The notes under the pieces were generated by a model. It was not told where the DNA came from, searched no databases, and saw nothing but the letters and a program-made list of their open reading frames with translations. A DNA stretch of 64,000 nt, taken from positions 1-64,000 of the forward strand of contig CAZCVP010000001.1 of NCBI GenBank assembly GCA_964501915.1, in the 5' to 3' direction. Below are positions 49,231-57,734 of this stretch, piece after piece. Both the position numbers and the translations under genes were made by a program. Each line of letters opens with the position of its first letter. Position 1 is the stretch's first letter. Source of the DNA: CAYFPX01 sp964501915. Lineage in GTDB: Bacteria; Myxococcota_A; UBA796; CAJQPC01.

Positions 49231-50185
49231 TCAGACGGGTTCGCTCTCCCCGGCGCGGAACCAGGTGATCGCATCGCCCACGGCCTCCCGCACCGGCACC
49301 GTCGGCTCTCCGAGCGCCCGGCACCCGGGTGCGCAGTCCGGTGGCGCCTCCAGGCAGAGGAAGTCCACGCTGATGCCCAGTGGTATCGGGGCGTGACGGC
49401 CCCCGGCGGCCAGCACCAGGTCGCCGAGCTGCCCCCCCAGGCGAAGGAGGCTCCTGGGCACCACCCCCGCAGGAGGACGGCGCCCGGCCTGCTCGGCCAC
49501 CATGGTCAGGAAGTCCAGGTGGGACCAGTGCTCCGCCCCGAGCAGGTAGCGCCGGCCCGGCTCTCCCCGGTCCAGGGCAGCGACGATCATCCGCGCGGTG
49601 TCGTGGACGGAGATCCATGTCATCCCACCGGGGGGGGGCCAGGGGCATCCTCCCGCGAAGGCCCGCGAGCACGATCGAGCCGGGGAAATTGGGGCCGCGA
49701 TCCCGGGCGCCGACGACGAAGGCCGGACAGAGCACCACCCGTGCCCGGCCGGGCCAGTCCAGGGCCAGGGCACCGCGCTCGGAGTCCAGCCGCGAGGCCA
49801 GGTAGGGGCTCCGGGGTGCGAGGTCCGCCCGGAGCATCGTCCACATCGAGGTGACCAGCACCGTGTGCTCGAACCCCACCCCCAGGGCCGCCTCGCAGAC
49901 ATGGAGCGTGCCCTCGACGTTGACCCGCCGGAGCGCCATCCCCCGGCGATCGCTGCGCCGCAGCAGACCTCCCCCGACGCCCGCGAGGTGGACGACGCCC
50001 TCCACCCCCGAGACGGCCTCCCGTGCTTCCTCCAGCTCGCCGCGGACCACCTCGACCCCCTCGGGCAACCCCGTGACGTCGCTCGACTCCCGCGCCAGCA
50101 CCCGGACCCGGTGACCGGCGCCCAGCGCCTCCTCCACGACGCTGAGCCCGATGAAGCCCGTGGCACCCGTGACGAGGAGATGCAC
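49231..50185 (-). pseudogene. NAD-dependent epimerase/reductase with a frameshift in a run of nine C
   Basis: The first frame encodes MHLLVTGATGFIGLSVVEEA (Rossmann GxxGxxG), then GVVHLAGVGGGLLRRS, VNVEGTLHVCEAAL and VLVTSMWTML up to about codon 185. The remaining 130 codons (GGMTWISVHDTARMIVAALD, GRRYLLGAEHWSHLDFLTMV, to GESEPV and the stop at 49231) are in another frame. The switch point is a homopolymer at 49630-49638. Eight residues instead of nine would restore one continuous product of about 318 aa of the extended short-chain dehydrogenase/reductase family. It may be a true pseudogene, a phase-variable gene or a sequencing error. Confidence 0.75.
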
Positions 50186-50303
50186 CGGGTCACCTCACCT
50201 CGACGGCCCGCCCGCCTGGCCGGCGGAGCCTGCCGCACGCACGGGGCCATCGGGCATGAAGTGCCCGGCGCTGGTCCCCGAGAGCGGCCCGCATCCCGCA
50301 GTC

Positions 50304-50969
50304 CTACCAGGAGATGACCAGGTAGGAGGTCATCCAGATGCTCGCGGCGGTCTCCTCGTCGGTCAGCGGGTAGTCCTTGCCCTGGTACAGTCCCTCGTAG
50401 GTGATCGTCGTCGTCTCCCCCGGGGTGAGGTCGCCGGTGACGTCCACCACCCAGGGCTCGGCGTCCAGCGGAAACCAGCCCGCACCGCCCTCGACGGGGC
50501 GAGCGTAGGACCGGCTGTACCGGACGGTGCCGAACCACGTGTTCAGCGAGCGTGGCTCCGGCGGGGTCAGCCGGTAGACGGTGGTGCCCCCGGCCTCGAA
50601 GCGGGCTGGCATTTCCAGCCGGTGCCTCGCCTCGGCCAGGGCCAGCGTCAACTCCGTGCTGGCGCGAGCGAGCTGCCGGATGGCCTCGATCTGCCTGGCC
50701 TCGAAGTCGACGAAGCCCTCGCCAGGCTCCCGCTGGGCGGACCAGGACAACGTGAGCATCCGCAGCTCCTGCAGGGCCTCATCGAGGCGAGCCATGCGCT
50801 GCTCGATCGTGAACTTGTCTCGCGCTCTTGCGGCTGGCGGGGTGACGATGAGCGAGAGCTGGACGGTGAGGGGGGTTATCTCGGGTATTGGCGGCCTTGG
50901 GGTCGGAAGGTTGGCGAACGACACCACCCTGATCACCCGAAGTGCCGCCTTCTTCCAGTCATGTCGCAC
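50304..50969 (-). pseudogene. Chimeric open frame with ISKra4-like transposase segment (uncertain)
   Basis: The 221-aa frame has a helical middle part (IEQRMARLDEALQELRML, FEARQIEAIRQLARASTEL) followed by LNTWFGTVRYSRSYARP and WFPLDAE, which resembles the conserved T.FG.V.Y.R.Y...GF.PLD block of ISKra4-type transposases. The last 45 residues (VVDVTGDLTPGETTTITYEG to SYLVISW) look like an unrelated beta domain. I infer an IS remnant joined to a gene end, but the likeness is by eye. No signal peptide. Confidence 0.35.
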
Positions 50970-50989
50970 GGCCCCATTTCGACCTCATC

Positions 50990-51110
50990 TGACGGAGGCC
51001 CGGCTGCACCCAAGCCGCCGGAGACCGAGCATGCTGACCCGTCGCCGGGGTGCTTGCCCGGGGAGACCAAGCCGTCGCCGCGCCATCGCCCCCTCGGGCC
51101 GGACCTCCGG
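50990..51110 (-). pseudogene. Short FG-GAP gene relic
   Basis: The stretch with GAGACCGAGC, GACCCGTCGCCGGGG and GGGGAGACCAAG parallels both 40785-40840 and 51250-51310 (the FG-GAP/MopE gene). It is a third diverged copy lying just beyond the end of that gene. Confidence 0.45.
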
Positions 51111-51137
51111 TCGGCTGGTCCTGGTGCGACCGGGACC

Positions 51138-52964
51138 TCAGCCCTCGGGCTGGAAGCCGTGGACCAGGTAGGCCTTGCCGCCCGAGGTGCCCGCCTCGTC
51201 GTTCAGCGGCGCTCCGATGAGGACGTCCGGTCGTCCGTCGCCGTTCGCGTCGCCTCCGCCCGAGACCGAGCCTCCTGCCCAGTCGCCGGGGTCCTCGCCC
51301 AGGAAGACCATGTCGGCATCGACTCCGGTCAGCTCCCCGGTGATGAGACCGCTGAAGAGATAGACCCGGCCGGGGTAGCCACCCTTGTCGTAGTAGTCGC
51401 GGGGGGCGGCGATGAGCATGTCGGGGTCGCCGTCGCCGTCGAAGTCACCGACTCCGGAGAGCGAGAAGCCGAGCCACTCGGACTCGAGCTCGGGTGAGAC
51501 CGAGGCGTGGGCGTCGGAGACGGAGTGGGCACCCTCGATCGGGCCCAGGAAGAGGTAGGCCTTGCCGGCGCGGGGACCAGCTCCGGAGTCCAGGTAGGCG
51601 CCGATGAGCAGATCGTCGTGGCCATCGGAGTCCAGGTCCCCGGCTGCGGCGACGTCGCCTCCAACATAGGCCCCCTCGAGGTCCCCGTAGAAGGCGGCCC
51701 CGGCGCTCGCGAGCTCGACCTCACCGCGGAAGGGGCCGAGCGCCAGGTAGGCGGCTCCGGCGCGCTCGCCGGTCACGCTGCTCAGAGCGGCGCCGACCAG
51801 GACATCGCGATGACCGTCGCCGTCGACGTCACCGCAGGCGGCGACCTGGGACCCGCCACCGTCGAGGTTCGACTCGCTCACGAGCGTGGCGTCGGCCAGG
51901 CCCGTAGGGATGGAGCCGGTGGCCGGGCCGAGGAAGACGAAGACCTCCCCTGGACTGGGGGCCCTGGTGTACACGTGGGCCGCGCCGACCAGGATGTCCT
52001 CCAGACCATCGCCATCCAGGTCTCCAGCGCCGCGCGTCTGTACTCCCGTGGCATCGCTGTGCTCCATACCCAGGTACTCCCCGTCCGCGTCCCCCGGGTC
52101 GAGACGCGTGCCCAGCCGAAGCTCCCCTTCGACGGGGCCAAGGAAGAGGTAGGCCGCACCCGTGTCGTAGTCGACTCCCTCGTGCCAATAGGCGCCCACC
52201 AGCAGGTCTGCGACGCCGTCCCCGTTCGCGTCGACCGTCCCGACGGCTCGCCCGGTCCCGTCCCAGTCTTCGTCGGATTCGAACACGGAGGAGGCCGACT
52301 CCAGCGAGACGGTGCCCTCCGCGGTCCCCGGCAGCGTGTAGACCCGGCCGCGCACCCAGGGCTCCGTGGTGTCCGGCGAGCCGATCACCAGGTCGTCCAG
52401 GCCGTCCCCGTCCAGGTCACCGCCGAGCCAGACGGCATCGCCGGACTCGCGCTCCGCCTCCTCCCCCAGGATGTGGAGGTCGGCGTCTGCCAGCTCGTAG
52501 ACCGGCCCGGCGTCCGACCCGTCGCAGTTCTCGTCCACCCCGTTGCGCGGCACCTCGGGGGCTCCCGGGTAGACCGAGGCCTCCCCGTCGTCGCAGTCGC
52601 CGTCCTCCTCGCTGGAGCCGTCGTCGTCGTCATCGTAGGCCGAGGTGCCCTCGTCGATGATCCCGTCACAGTCGTCGTCGACGCCGTTGGCCGAGCCGCT
52701 GCCGTCGCCGCCGTCTTCGGGGGCCCCGGGGTGGATCGAGGGGTCGCTGTCGTCGCAGTCGTCCGCGCGGTAGCCGTCACCGTCGAGGTCAGGCGCCCGG
52801 AAGGGGGGGCCGGTGTCCGAGCAGCCCTCGCCCTGAGCGGTGTCGCAGGTCCCTGTCCCCGGTCCGGTGGTCCCCCCTGGGGGGCCCCGGGCATCGCTCG
52901 CACACCCGGGAAGGCTCGACCCCAAGAGCAGCGGGCCGAGCACCCAGGGGCGCCATGGAGTCAC
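51138..52964 (-). CDS. FG-GAP repeat lipoprotein with MopE-like metal-binding N-terminus
   Basis: The 608-aa product has a lipoprotein signal (VTPWRPWVLGPLLLG, lipobox LPGC). Residues about 55-150 hold three Asp/Cys-rich units (DLDGDGYRADDCDDSDPSIH, GVDDDCDGIIDEG, GDCDDGEASVYPGAPE) of the MopE/putative metal-binding type. The rest is about seven FG-GAP units (DLDGDGLDDLVIGSP, DANGDGVADLLVGAY, DVDGDGHRDVLVGAA, DLDSDGHDDLLIGAY, DFDGDGDPDMLIAAP, DANGDGRPDVLIGAP) forming a surface beta-propeller. The GTG start overlaps the stop of the small secreted protein (GTGA). Pieces of this gene occur at 40.8 and 51.0 kb. Confidence 0.85.
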   Translation of the reverse strand: MTPWRPWVLGPLLLGSSLPGCASDARGPPGGTTGPGTGTCDTAQGEGCSDTGPPFRAPDLDGDGYRADDCDDSDPSIHPGAPEDGGDGSGSANGVDDDCDGIIDEGTSAYDDDDDGSSEEDGDCDDGEASVYPGAPEVPRNGVDENCDGSDAGPVYELADADLHILGEEAERESGDAVWLGGDLDGDGLDDLVIGSPDTTEPWVRGRVYTLPGTAEGTVSLESASSVFESDEDWDGTGRAVGTVDANGDGVADLLVGAYWHEGVDYDTGAAYLFLGPVEGELRLGTRLDPGDADGEYLGMEHSDATGVQTRGAGDLDGDGLEDILVGAAHVYTRAPSPGEVFVFLGPATGSIPTGLADATLVSESNLDGGGSQVAACGDVDGDGHRDVLVGAALSSVTGERAGAAYLALGPFRGEVELASAGAAFYGDLEGAYVGGDVAAAGDLDSDGHDDLLIGAYLDSGAGPRAGKAYLFLGPIEGAHSVSDAHASVSPELESEWLGFSLSGVGDFDGDGDPDMLIAAPRDYYDKGGYPGRVYLFSGLITGELTGVDADMVFLGEDPGDWAGGSVSGGGDANGDGRPDVLIGAPLNDEAGTSGGKAYLVHGFQPEG

Positions 52965-53131
52965 CGGACCACGCCGTTGGTCGCGGCCTGGGAGTCCCAG
53001 CTCTGCTGGTAGCTCGTCCCCCCGAGGTCGTAGGCGGCCTGGGCCCAAGCCGGTCCCGAACTGGTCAGGACCGGTAGGAAGACCGTGACGAGCGCCCGCA
53101 GAAGACGCCGGGGGGGGCTCTCTTCCCTCAT
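52961..53131 (-). CDS. Small secreted peptide (56 aa) coupled to the FG-GAP lipoprotein gene
   Basis: ATG 53131 has AGGAGG (53140-53145) at good spacing. The product is basic (MREESPPRRLLRAL), has a hydrophobic core (VTVFLPVLTSSGPAWAQA, a signal peptide with AQA cleavage) and leaves a mature peptide of about 24 residues (AYDLGGTSYQQSW, ending GVVR). The stop overlaps the GTG of the next gene by 4 nt. It is either a true small secreted peptide or the remainder of a longer protein shortened by a frame change. Confidence 0.6.
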   Translation of the reverse strand: MREESPPRRLLRALVTVFLPVLTSSGPAWAQAAYDLGGTSYQQSWDSQAATNGVVR

Positions 53132-53457
53132 GGTGAGTGCCTCCTGAGGCCAATGTAGCAGGATTTTCGCCAGGAACCCGCCCTTCTGCGCGTCTCTCGC
53201 ACGACCAGCTCCCTTGCACGGACCTCGCGGGTCCCGGCTCGCTGCATCCGGTGTCGGAGGTCATCTCCAGCGAGCCGGGGAGTGGCCTCGCGTCCCTTCG
53301 GCCGGCGGCCCGCAACGGTTGCTGCACAAGGGCCCCACGTGCGGCCCCGTTGCGCTCCGGCTGACACCCGACCGCCTCCGGGCTCCGCCCTCCGTCTCGC
53401 CCCACTCGTGGCCCATGACGACACGTCGCGGCGCCGGACTCGGTCCAGGTGACCCGC
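53132..53457. other. Intergenic region between the uridine kinase and FG-GAP genes
   Basis: No gene seen. The minus strand carries an extended -10 (TGCTACATTG, TACATT at 53152-53157) and the Shine-Dalgarno of the small secreted peptide. Otherwise nothing notable. Confidence 0.5.
53152..53157 (-). promoter_or_regulatory. Extended -10 element of the small peptide/FG-GAP operon
   Basis: TGCTACATTG, the same string as upstream of the redoxin-like lipoprotein at 3573-3578. The expected start gives a leader of about 14 nt before ATG 53131. Confidence 0.4.
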
Positions 53458-54081
53458 TCACCCCGACCGGAATCCCTGGATCGCCTCCAACAACCGCGCC
53501 AGCTCCACCTCCAGCACCCCCTCGCCGTCCAGCAGCAGCTCGGCCCGTGACGCCGACGGCGCCACGAAGCGCTTGTGCATCGGCCGCACCGTCCCCAGGT
53601 ACTGCCTCAGCACGTCGTCGGGGGTGCGGCCGCGGGCGGCGACGTCCCGCTGGAGGCGACGTGCCAGGCGCAGGTCGTCGTCGGCCTCCACCCAGACCCT
53701 GAGGTCGAAGCGGGAGACGAGCTCCGGGTCCTGCAACACCAGGATGCCCTCGACGAGGATCACGGCCCCGGGCTCCAGCAGCTCGCCCTGGGACTGGCGG
53801 GTGTGGGTGGTGAAGTCGTAGACTGGCACCTCGGTGGCCCGCCCCGACAACAGGGCGTCGAGGTCCTCGATCAGCCGCCCGGTGTCGAGGGCGTCGGGGT
53901 GGTCGTAGTTGTGGACCCGGGGATCCGGCACGTCGAAGTAGTAGCGGTCGTGCTGGAGCCAGAGGCAGTCCGGCCCCAGCGCTTCGGCGGCGGCGCGTGC
54001 CAGGGTGGTCTTGCCCGAGGCCGTGCCCCCGGCGAGACCGACGACCACAGGCCCGAGGGGGCGATCAGGGACGGTTCCCAA
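53458..54081 (-). CDS. udk: Uridine/cytidine kinase
   Basis: Phosphorylates uridine or cytidine in pyrimidine salvage. The 207-aa product has a P-loop (GLAGGTASGKTTLARA), the substrate region (LQHDRYYFD, NYDHPDALD), LVEGILVLQDPEL and the lid RRLQRDVAARGR. The start is TTG 54081, overlapping the lipoprotein stop by 17 bp. GTG 54048 is an alternative that would begin directly before the P-loop. It is the last gene of the bactofilin-lipoprotein-udk run. Confidence 0.92.
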   Translation of the reverse strand: MGTVPDRPLGPVVVGLAGGTASGKTTLARAAAEALGPDCLWLQHDRYYFDVPDPRVHNYDHPDALDTGRLIEDLDALLSGRATEVPVYDFTTHTRQSQGELLEPGAVILVEGILVLQDPELVSRFDLRVWVEADDDLRLARRLQRDVAARGRTPDDVLRQYLGTVRPMHKRFVAPSASRAELLLDGEGVLEVELARLLEAIQGFRSG

Positions 54082-54685
54082 GCTCCTTTTCCCGCTCCTC
54101 GTCCGCGGCGTTGACCTCGGCCCGGGTGCCCCAGCTATAGCTGGCGATGTCGTCGCCGTAGGGGCTGAGGGGCTGGACGCCCTCCTGGAGCCAGTGGGCG
54201 TCGGCGTTGCGGGAGTAGGCCACCGCGAGGTCCAAGGTGCCGGACTGCGAGGGCCTCACCGTGTCGACGAGGAGCTGGGAGAAGCTCCCGTAGGCGGTCC
54301 GCGCCGCCGCGAGGTCCTCGCTGGCCAGGCCGGCCTGGGCCGCCTGGAGCTGCTCGAGCACCTCGGGCTTGACGTCCAGCGAGCCGAGCTTCTCACCGAG
54401 GGTGGCGCCGGTCGCGGCCGTCGCCACGAGGTCCCCACCCGCGAGGGCGACCCCGACCTCGAGGTAGGCCCGCACCACCGGCTCCATCGTCAGGTTCTTG
54501 CAGCAGTGGAGCGCCGTGCGCATCAGGGGCGTGGGGAGGTCCACAGCCGCCGGATCCGGGGCGGTCACCGGCTCGGAGGGCGCCTTGGGTGTGGGGGGCT
54601 CCGTCTCCGGCTCCGTCGAGATCCCCTCACACCCGGTCATCAGGGCCAGCAGCCCCAGGCACAGCCAGCGGGAGGTCATGGTCAC
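54065..54685 (-). CDS. Lipoprotein of unknown function
   Basis: The 206-aa product has the signal VTMTSRWLCLGLLALMTGC (lipobox MTGC), a Pro/Glu/Thr-rich spacer and a helical domain beginning LMRTALHCCKNLTMEPVVRAY, with a Cys pair that could bind metal or form a disulfide. Several helices of alternating Ala/Leu/Glu follow, then a short tail. No family was recognised. GTG 54685 is preferred because GGAGGAG lies 5 nt upstream; ATG 54679 is possible. It lies between bactofilin and udk. Confidence 0.65.
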   Translation of the reverse strand: MTMTSRWLCLGLLALMTGCEGISTEPETEPPTPKAPSEPVTAPDPAAVDLPTPLMRTALHCCKNLTMEPVVRAYLEVGVALAGGDLVATAATGATLGEKLGSLDVKPEVLEQLQAAQAGLASEDLAAARTAYGSFSQLLVDTVRPSQSGTLDLAVAYSRNADAHWLQEGVQPLSPYGDDIASYSWGTRAEVNAADEEREKELGNRP

Positions 54686-54711
54686 CGTCGCTCCTCCAAC
54701 GAGGAGGGAGC

Positions 54712-55077
54712 CTACCTCGCGGGCCCTGGCGGCAGCCCGCTCTGATCCCCGACCCGCAGCACGGCCGAGAGGCAGGCACCGGCCTCCATGCACAGCTTCT
54801 CGGCATCGATGGCTCCGGAGACACGGCCCGTGGGCGTGATCCGCAGCAGCCCCCGGACCCGGAGCTGACCGACCACCAGGCCGGCGAGCACCACGTCCTG
54901 GGCGTCGATCTCGCCGTCGACCCGACCCTCGAGCCCGATCTCCAGGCACTCGTCGGTGTAGATGCGCCCCCGGAAGTGCCCGTCGACCCGCACGCGCCCC
55001 TCGAAGGAGAGGTCCCCTTCGTAGCTGGCCCCTCGCCCGAGCAGGGCGTTCAGGGGGCTCTCGGGAGGTGCCGCCAC
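54712..55077 (-). CDS. Bactofilin
   Basis: Bactofilins self-assemble into nucleotide-independent filaments that scaffold cell-wall enzymes or chromosome-segregation proteins. The 121-aa product is a single DUF583 right-handed beta-helix with the repeated pattern GDLSFEGRVRVDGHFRGRI, LEIGLEGRVDGEIDAQDVVL, GLVVGQLRVRG and ITPTGRVSGAIDAEKL. It lies 15 bp from the end of parB. In Myxococcus xanthus bactofilins BacNOP sit beside parABC and position the ParABS system, so the same role is likely here (inference). Confidence 0.9.
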   Translation of the reverse strand: MAAPPESPLNALLGRGASYEGDLSFEGRVRVDGHFRGRIYTDECLEIGLEGRVDGEIDAQDVVLAGLVVGQLRVRGLLRITPTGRVSGAIDAEKLCMEAGACLSAVLRVGDQSGLPPGPAR

Positions 55078-55092
55078 CGGGATTCCGGCGTC

Positions 55093-55986
55093 CTACTCGC
55101 TTCCCCGGAGGGCACCGATGAGCCGCTCGAGGTCCTCGTTGCTGTAGTAGTCGATGGTGATGCGACCGCCGCCGCCGCGCTTGCGGGGCTGGATGCTGAC
55201 CTGGGTGTTGAGCGCCCGGGTGAGGAGCTGGGAGGCATAGTCCAGGACCCGCTCCCGGCGCTGCTTCACCTGGACGGTCCGGGTGACCTTGGCCCTGGCG
55301 CGGACCAGGCGCTCCGTGGCCCGCACCGACAGGTCCCGCGCCAGGACCTGGGAGAGGATCTCGCGCTGGGTGGCCGGGTCGTCGACCGCCAGGAGCGCCT
55401 TGGCGTGGCCGGTGGTGATGCGACCCTCACAGAGCAGCTTCTGGATGCCCTCGGGCAGCTTCAAGAGCCTCAGGGCGTTGGCGATGGTCACCCGCGTGCG
55501 CCCGACCTTGCGAGCCACCCGCTCCTGGGTGTAGCCGTGGAGCTCGATGAGGCGCCGGTAGCCCTCGGCGGCTTCGATGGGGTCGAGGTCTTCGCGCTGG
55601 AGGTTCTCGACCAGCGCCAGCTCGAGCTGGACGGCTTCGTCGTCGGCGTTGCTCCGGACCACCACCGGCAGCTCGTGGAGCCCGGCCAGGCCCGCGGCCC
55701 GCCAGCGGCGCTCCCCGGCGATGATCACGTAGCGACCCTCGCCGACGGACCGCACCACCAGGGGACTGAGGATGCCGTGCTCCCGGATGGAAGCCGCCAG
55801 CTCCTCGAGCCGGTCGGCGTCGAAGCTGCGGCGCGGCTGCTCCGGGTTGGGAGAGACCCGGTCGAGGCCGACCGTGCGCAGCATCCCGGAGACCGCGTTG
55901 CCCTGGTCGTCGAGGATCTGGTCCGGGATCAGAGCGGACAGGCCGCGACCGAGGTTGCGACGGCGAGGGTTCGGGGTGGTGTTCAT
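55093..55986 (-). CDS. parB: Chromosome partitioning protein ParB
   Basis: ParB is a CTP-dependent DNA clamp that loads at parS and spreads, forming the partition complex. The 297-aa product has the N-terminal CTPase domain (PNPEQPRRSFD, SIREHGILSPLVVR, YVIIAGERRWRAAG), ENLQREDLDPIEAAEGYRRL, the helix-turn-helix (GYTQERVARKVGRTRVTIAN), ITTGHAKALLAVDD and a C-terminal dimer domain. Its ATG overlaps the parA stop (ATGA), and a parS-like site lies upstream of parA. Confidence 0.97.
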   Translation of the reverse strand: MNTTPNPRRRNLGRGLSALIPDQILDDQGNAVSGMLRTVGLDRVSPNPEQPRRSFDADRLEELAASIREHGILSPLVVRSVGEGRYVIIAGERRWRAAGLAGLHELPVVVRSNADDEAVQLELALVENLQREDLDPIEAAEGYRRLIELHGYTQERVARKVGRTRVTIANALRLLKLPEGIQKLLCEGRITTGHAKALLAVDDPATQREILSQVLARDLSVRATERLVRARAKVTRTVQVKQRRERVLDYASQLLTRALNTQVSIQPRKRGGGGRITIDYYSNEDLERLIGALRGSE

Positions 55987-56777
55987 GAGGCGGTCCGGCG
56001 CTGGGCGGTGGGCTGTGCGTGGCGGGCGAGCAGCTCCCGGGCCAGGGCCGAATAGGCCTGGGCGCCGGAGCTGGCGGGGGCGTAGGAGAGAGCGGGTTGT
56101 CCGTAGGACGGGGCCTCTCCGAGCTTGACGTTGCGCGGGATGACGGTCTCGAAGACCTCGGCGCCGAAGACCTGGCGCAGCTCCTCGGTGACGTCGCGGC
56201 AGAGGTTGTTGCGGCTGTCGGCGAGGGTCACGACCACACCCTCGCGGGCGAGCGTGGGGTTCAGCGCCTTGCGGACTTCGGCCATCGTGCGCAGCAGCTC
56301 TCCCAGTCCCTCCATGGCGTAATACTCCGCCTGGACCGGGATGAGCACCCCGTCCGCCGCAGCCAGGGCGTTGACGGTGAGGAAGCCGAGGGAGGGCGGG
56401 CAGTCCAGGACCACCCAGCGGTAGGTGTCCTCGATGTCCGAGAGTGCCCGTTTGAGGCGCATTTCCCGCCCGAAGACCTGCATCAGCTCGACCTCGGCAC
56501 CGATGAGCTGGCGGGTGGCCGGCACGAGGTGGAGGTCGTCGACCGCCGTGGGCAGGAGCACGGAGCGCAGGTCGGCGAAGTCCAGCAACAGGTCCAGGGT
56601 GCCCTGGGACACGTCGTCCTTGGGGAAGCCCAGGCCCGACGACGCGTTGCCCTGGGGGTCCAGGTCGACGAGCAGCGTCGGCTGACCGATCGCGGCCAAC
56701 GAGGCCGCGAGGTTGATCGAGGTGGTGGTCTTGCCCACACCCCCCTTCTGGTTGGTGACAGCGAGAATGCGCGACAT
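55983..56777 (-). CDS. parA: Chromosome partitioning ATPase ParA
   Basis: ParA is a Walker-type ATPase that moves ParB-parS complexes over the nucleoid. The 264-aa product has the deviant Walker A KGGVGKTT (11-18), Walker A-prime LLVDLDPQGNASSGLG, Walker B WVVLDCPPSLGFLT and VFETVIPRNVKLGEAPSYG. It lacks the N-terminal DNA-binding extension of plasmid ParA, as usual for chromosomal Soj-type proteins. It forms an operon with parB and probably bactofilin. Confidence 0.97.
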   Translation of the reverse strand: MSRILAVTNQKGGVGKTTTSINLAASLAAIGQPTLLVDLDPQGNASSGLGFPKDDVSQGTLDLLLDFADLRSVLLPTAVDDLHLVPATRQLIGAEVELMQVFGREMRLKRALSDIEDTYRWVVLDCPPSLGFLTVNALAAADGVLIPVQAEYYAMEGLGELLRTMAEVRKALNPTLAREGVVVTLADSRNNLCRDVTEELRQVFGAEVFETVIPRNVKLGEAPSYGQPALSYAPASSGAQAYSALARELLARHAQPTAQRRTAS

Positions 56778-56893
56778 GTCCGGTGGGGCCTCGGGGGAGG
56801 GGGTCGCCGAGCCAGGGAGGCGCGGCAGGGGGGAGACCGACCCTACCCGAGAAGTCTTGACGGCGCAAGAGCACTCCTGAGGTGCTCGGCGAC

Positions 56894-56909
56894 GGTTCCA
56901 CGTGGAACA
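56894..56909. promoter_or_regulatory. parS site (15/16 match)
   Basis: GGTTCCACGTGGAACA differs at one end position from the palindrome TGTTCCACGTGGAACA. It lies between parA and the Ig-like lipoprotein gene and is the expected ParB loading site. Confidence 0.85.
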
Positions 56910-57719
56910 TCAGCTCCCGGGGAAGAAGACCCCCTTGACGTGGGCCACGGCCGGCTCGCGCAGCAGGCCGGTGGGCTCGATGTGCAGGGCGGAGGCCTCG
57001 GGCAGCCGGCAGACCAGGTAGTGCACCTTGTCGGCCTCGGTGTCGGGGCAGACGGCCCCGGGCACGTCGACCGTCACCGGAGCGCTGGCGCTGATGTTCA
57101 GGGTCCACTCCCCGGCCACCAGCGGCAGGTCCGCGCCCGCCTTGGGGATCGGCATCGCCACCCGTCGCAGGATCTCCTTGCCGACCCGGACCCCGATCGC
57201 CGCCGAGAGGTCTCCCGAGGAGAAGCGGAGCCGGGTGCGTCCCGTCGTCACCCCGTAGACCCGCACCCCCTCGATGCGAGCGATCGACGGGTCCAGGGAG
57301 GTGATGTCGACGGGCACGCCCTCGATCACCTCCCCCTTGAGATCGACGACATTCCACCGGAGCGCCGCCCCCTCCTCGTCGGGCACCACGAGCGACAGCC
57401 CCTGGGTGATGGGCTGGATGGCCGAGATGAGCAGGCAGCGCAGCTCCAGGCTGCCGGTCAGCTCACCCACGGCGAAGTCGACGCGGCTGGTGCCCAGGGC
57501 CCTGCAGGTGACGCTGCCGTCCTTGCCGACCCGGGCGACCGTGTCGTCGCCGACCGCCGTAGCCACGACGGGGTGATCGAGCACCTCCCCGTCGACGTCC
57601 AGGACCTGGACCGGTAGTGCGACACGCCCCGGCCTGTGGCTGACGACCCGCTCGGGATGGCGCAGCTCGGCGGGGGTCGACTCGCAGGCGGAGAACAGGA
57701 GCACCGAGGCCAGGAACAC
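56910..57719 (-). CDS. Lipoprotein with bacterial Ig-like (BIG_2-type) domains
   Basis: The 269-aa product has a short lipoprotein signal (MFLASVLLFSAC, start GTG 57719). Two Ig-like domains follow, with strands such as RVALPVQVLDVDGEVLDHPVV plus VGKDGSVTCRALGTSRVDF, and RWNVVDLKGEVIEGVPVDIT plus GVRVYGVTTGRTRLRF, the X-to-value-to-GT pattern of BIG_2 folds. A C-terminal beta region contains two cysteines. It is probably surface or periplasmic, function unknown. It lies between the two parS sites, 15 bp from rsmG. Confidence 0.75.
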   Translation of the reverse strand: MFLASVLLFSACESTPAELRHPERVVSHRPGRVALPVQVLDVDGEVLDHPVVATAVGDDTVARVGKDGSVTCRALGTSRVDFAVGELTGSLELRCLLISAIQPITQGLSLVVPDEEGAALRWNVVDLKGEVIEGVPVDITSLDPSIARIEGVRVYGVTTGRTRLRFSSGDLSAAIGVRVGKEILRRVAMPIPKAGADLPLVAGEWTLNISASAPVTVDVPGAVCPDTEADKVHYLVCRLPEASALHIEPTGLLREPAVAHVKGVFFPGS

Positions 57720-57734
57720 GGGCCCTCCAGAGGC

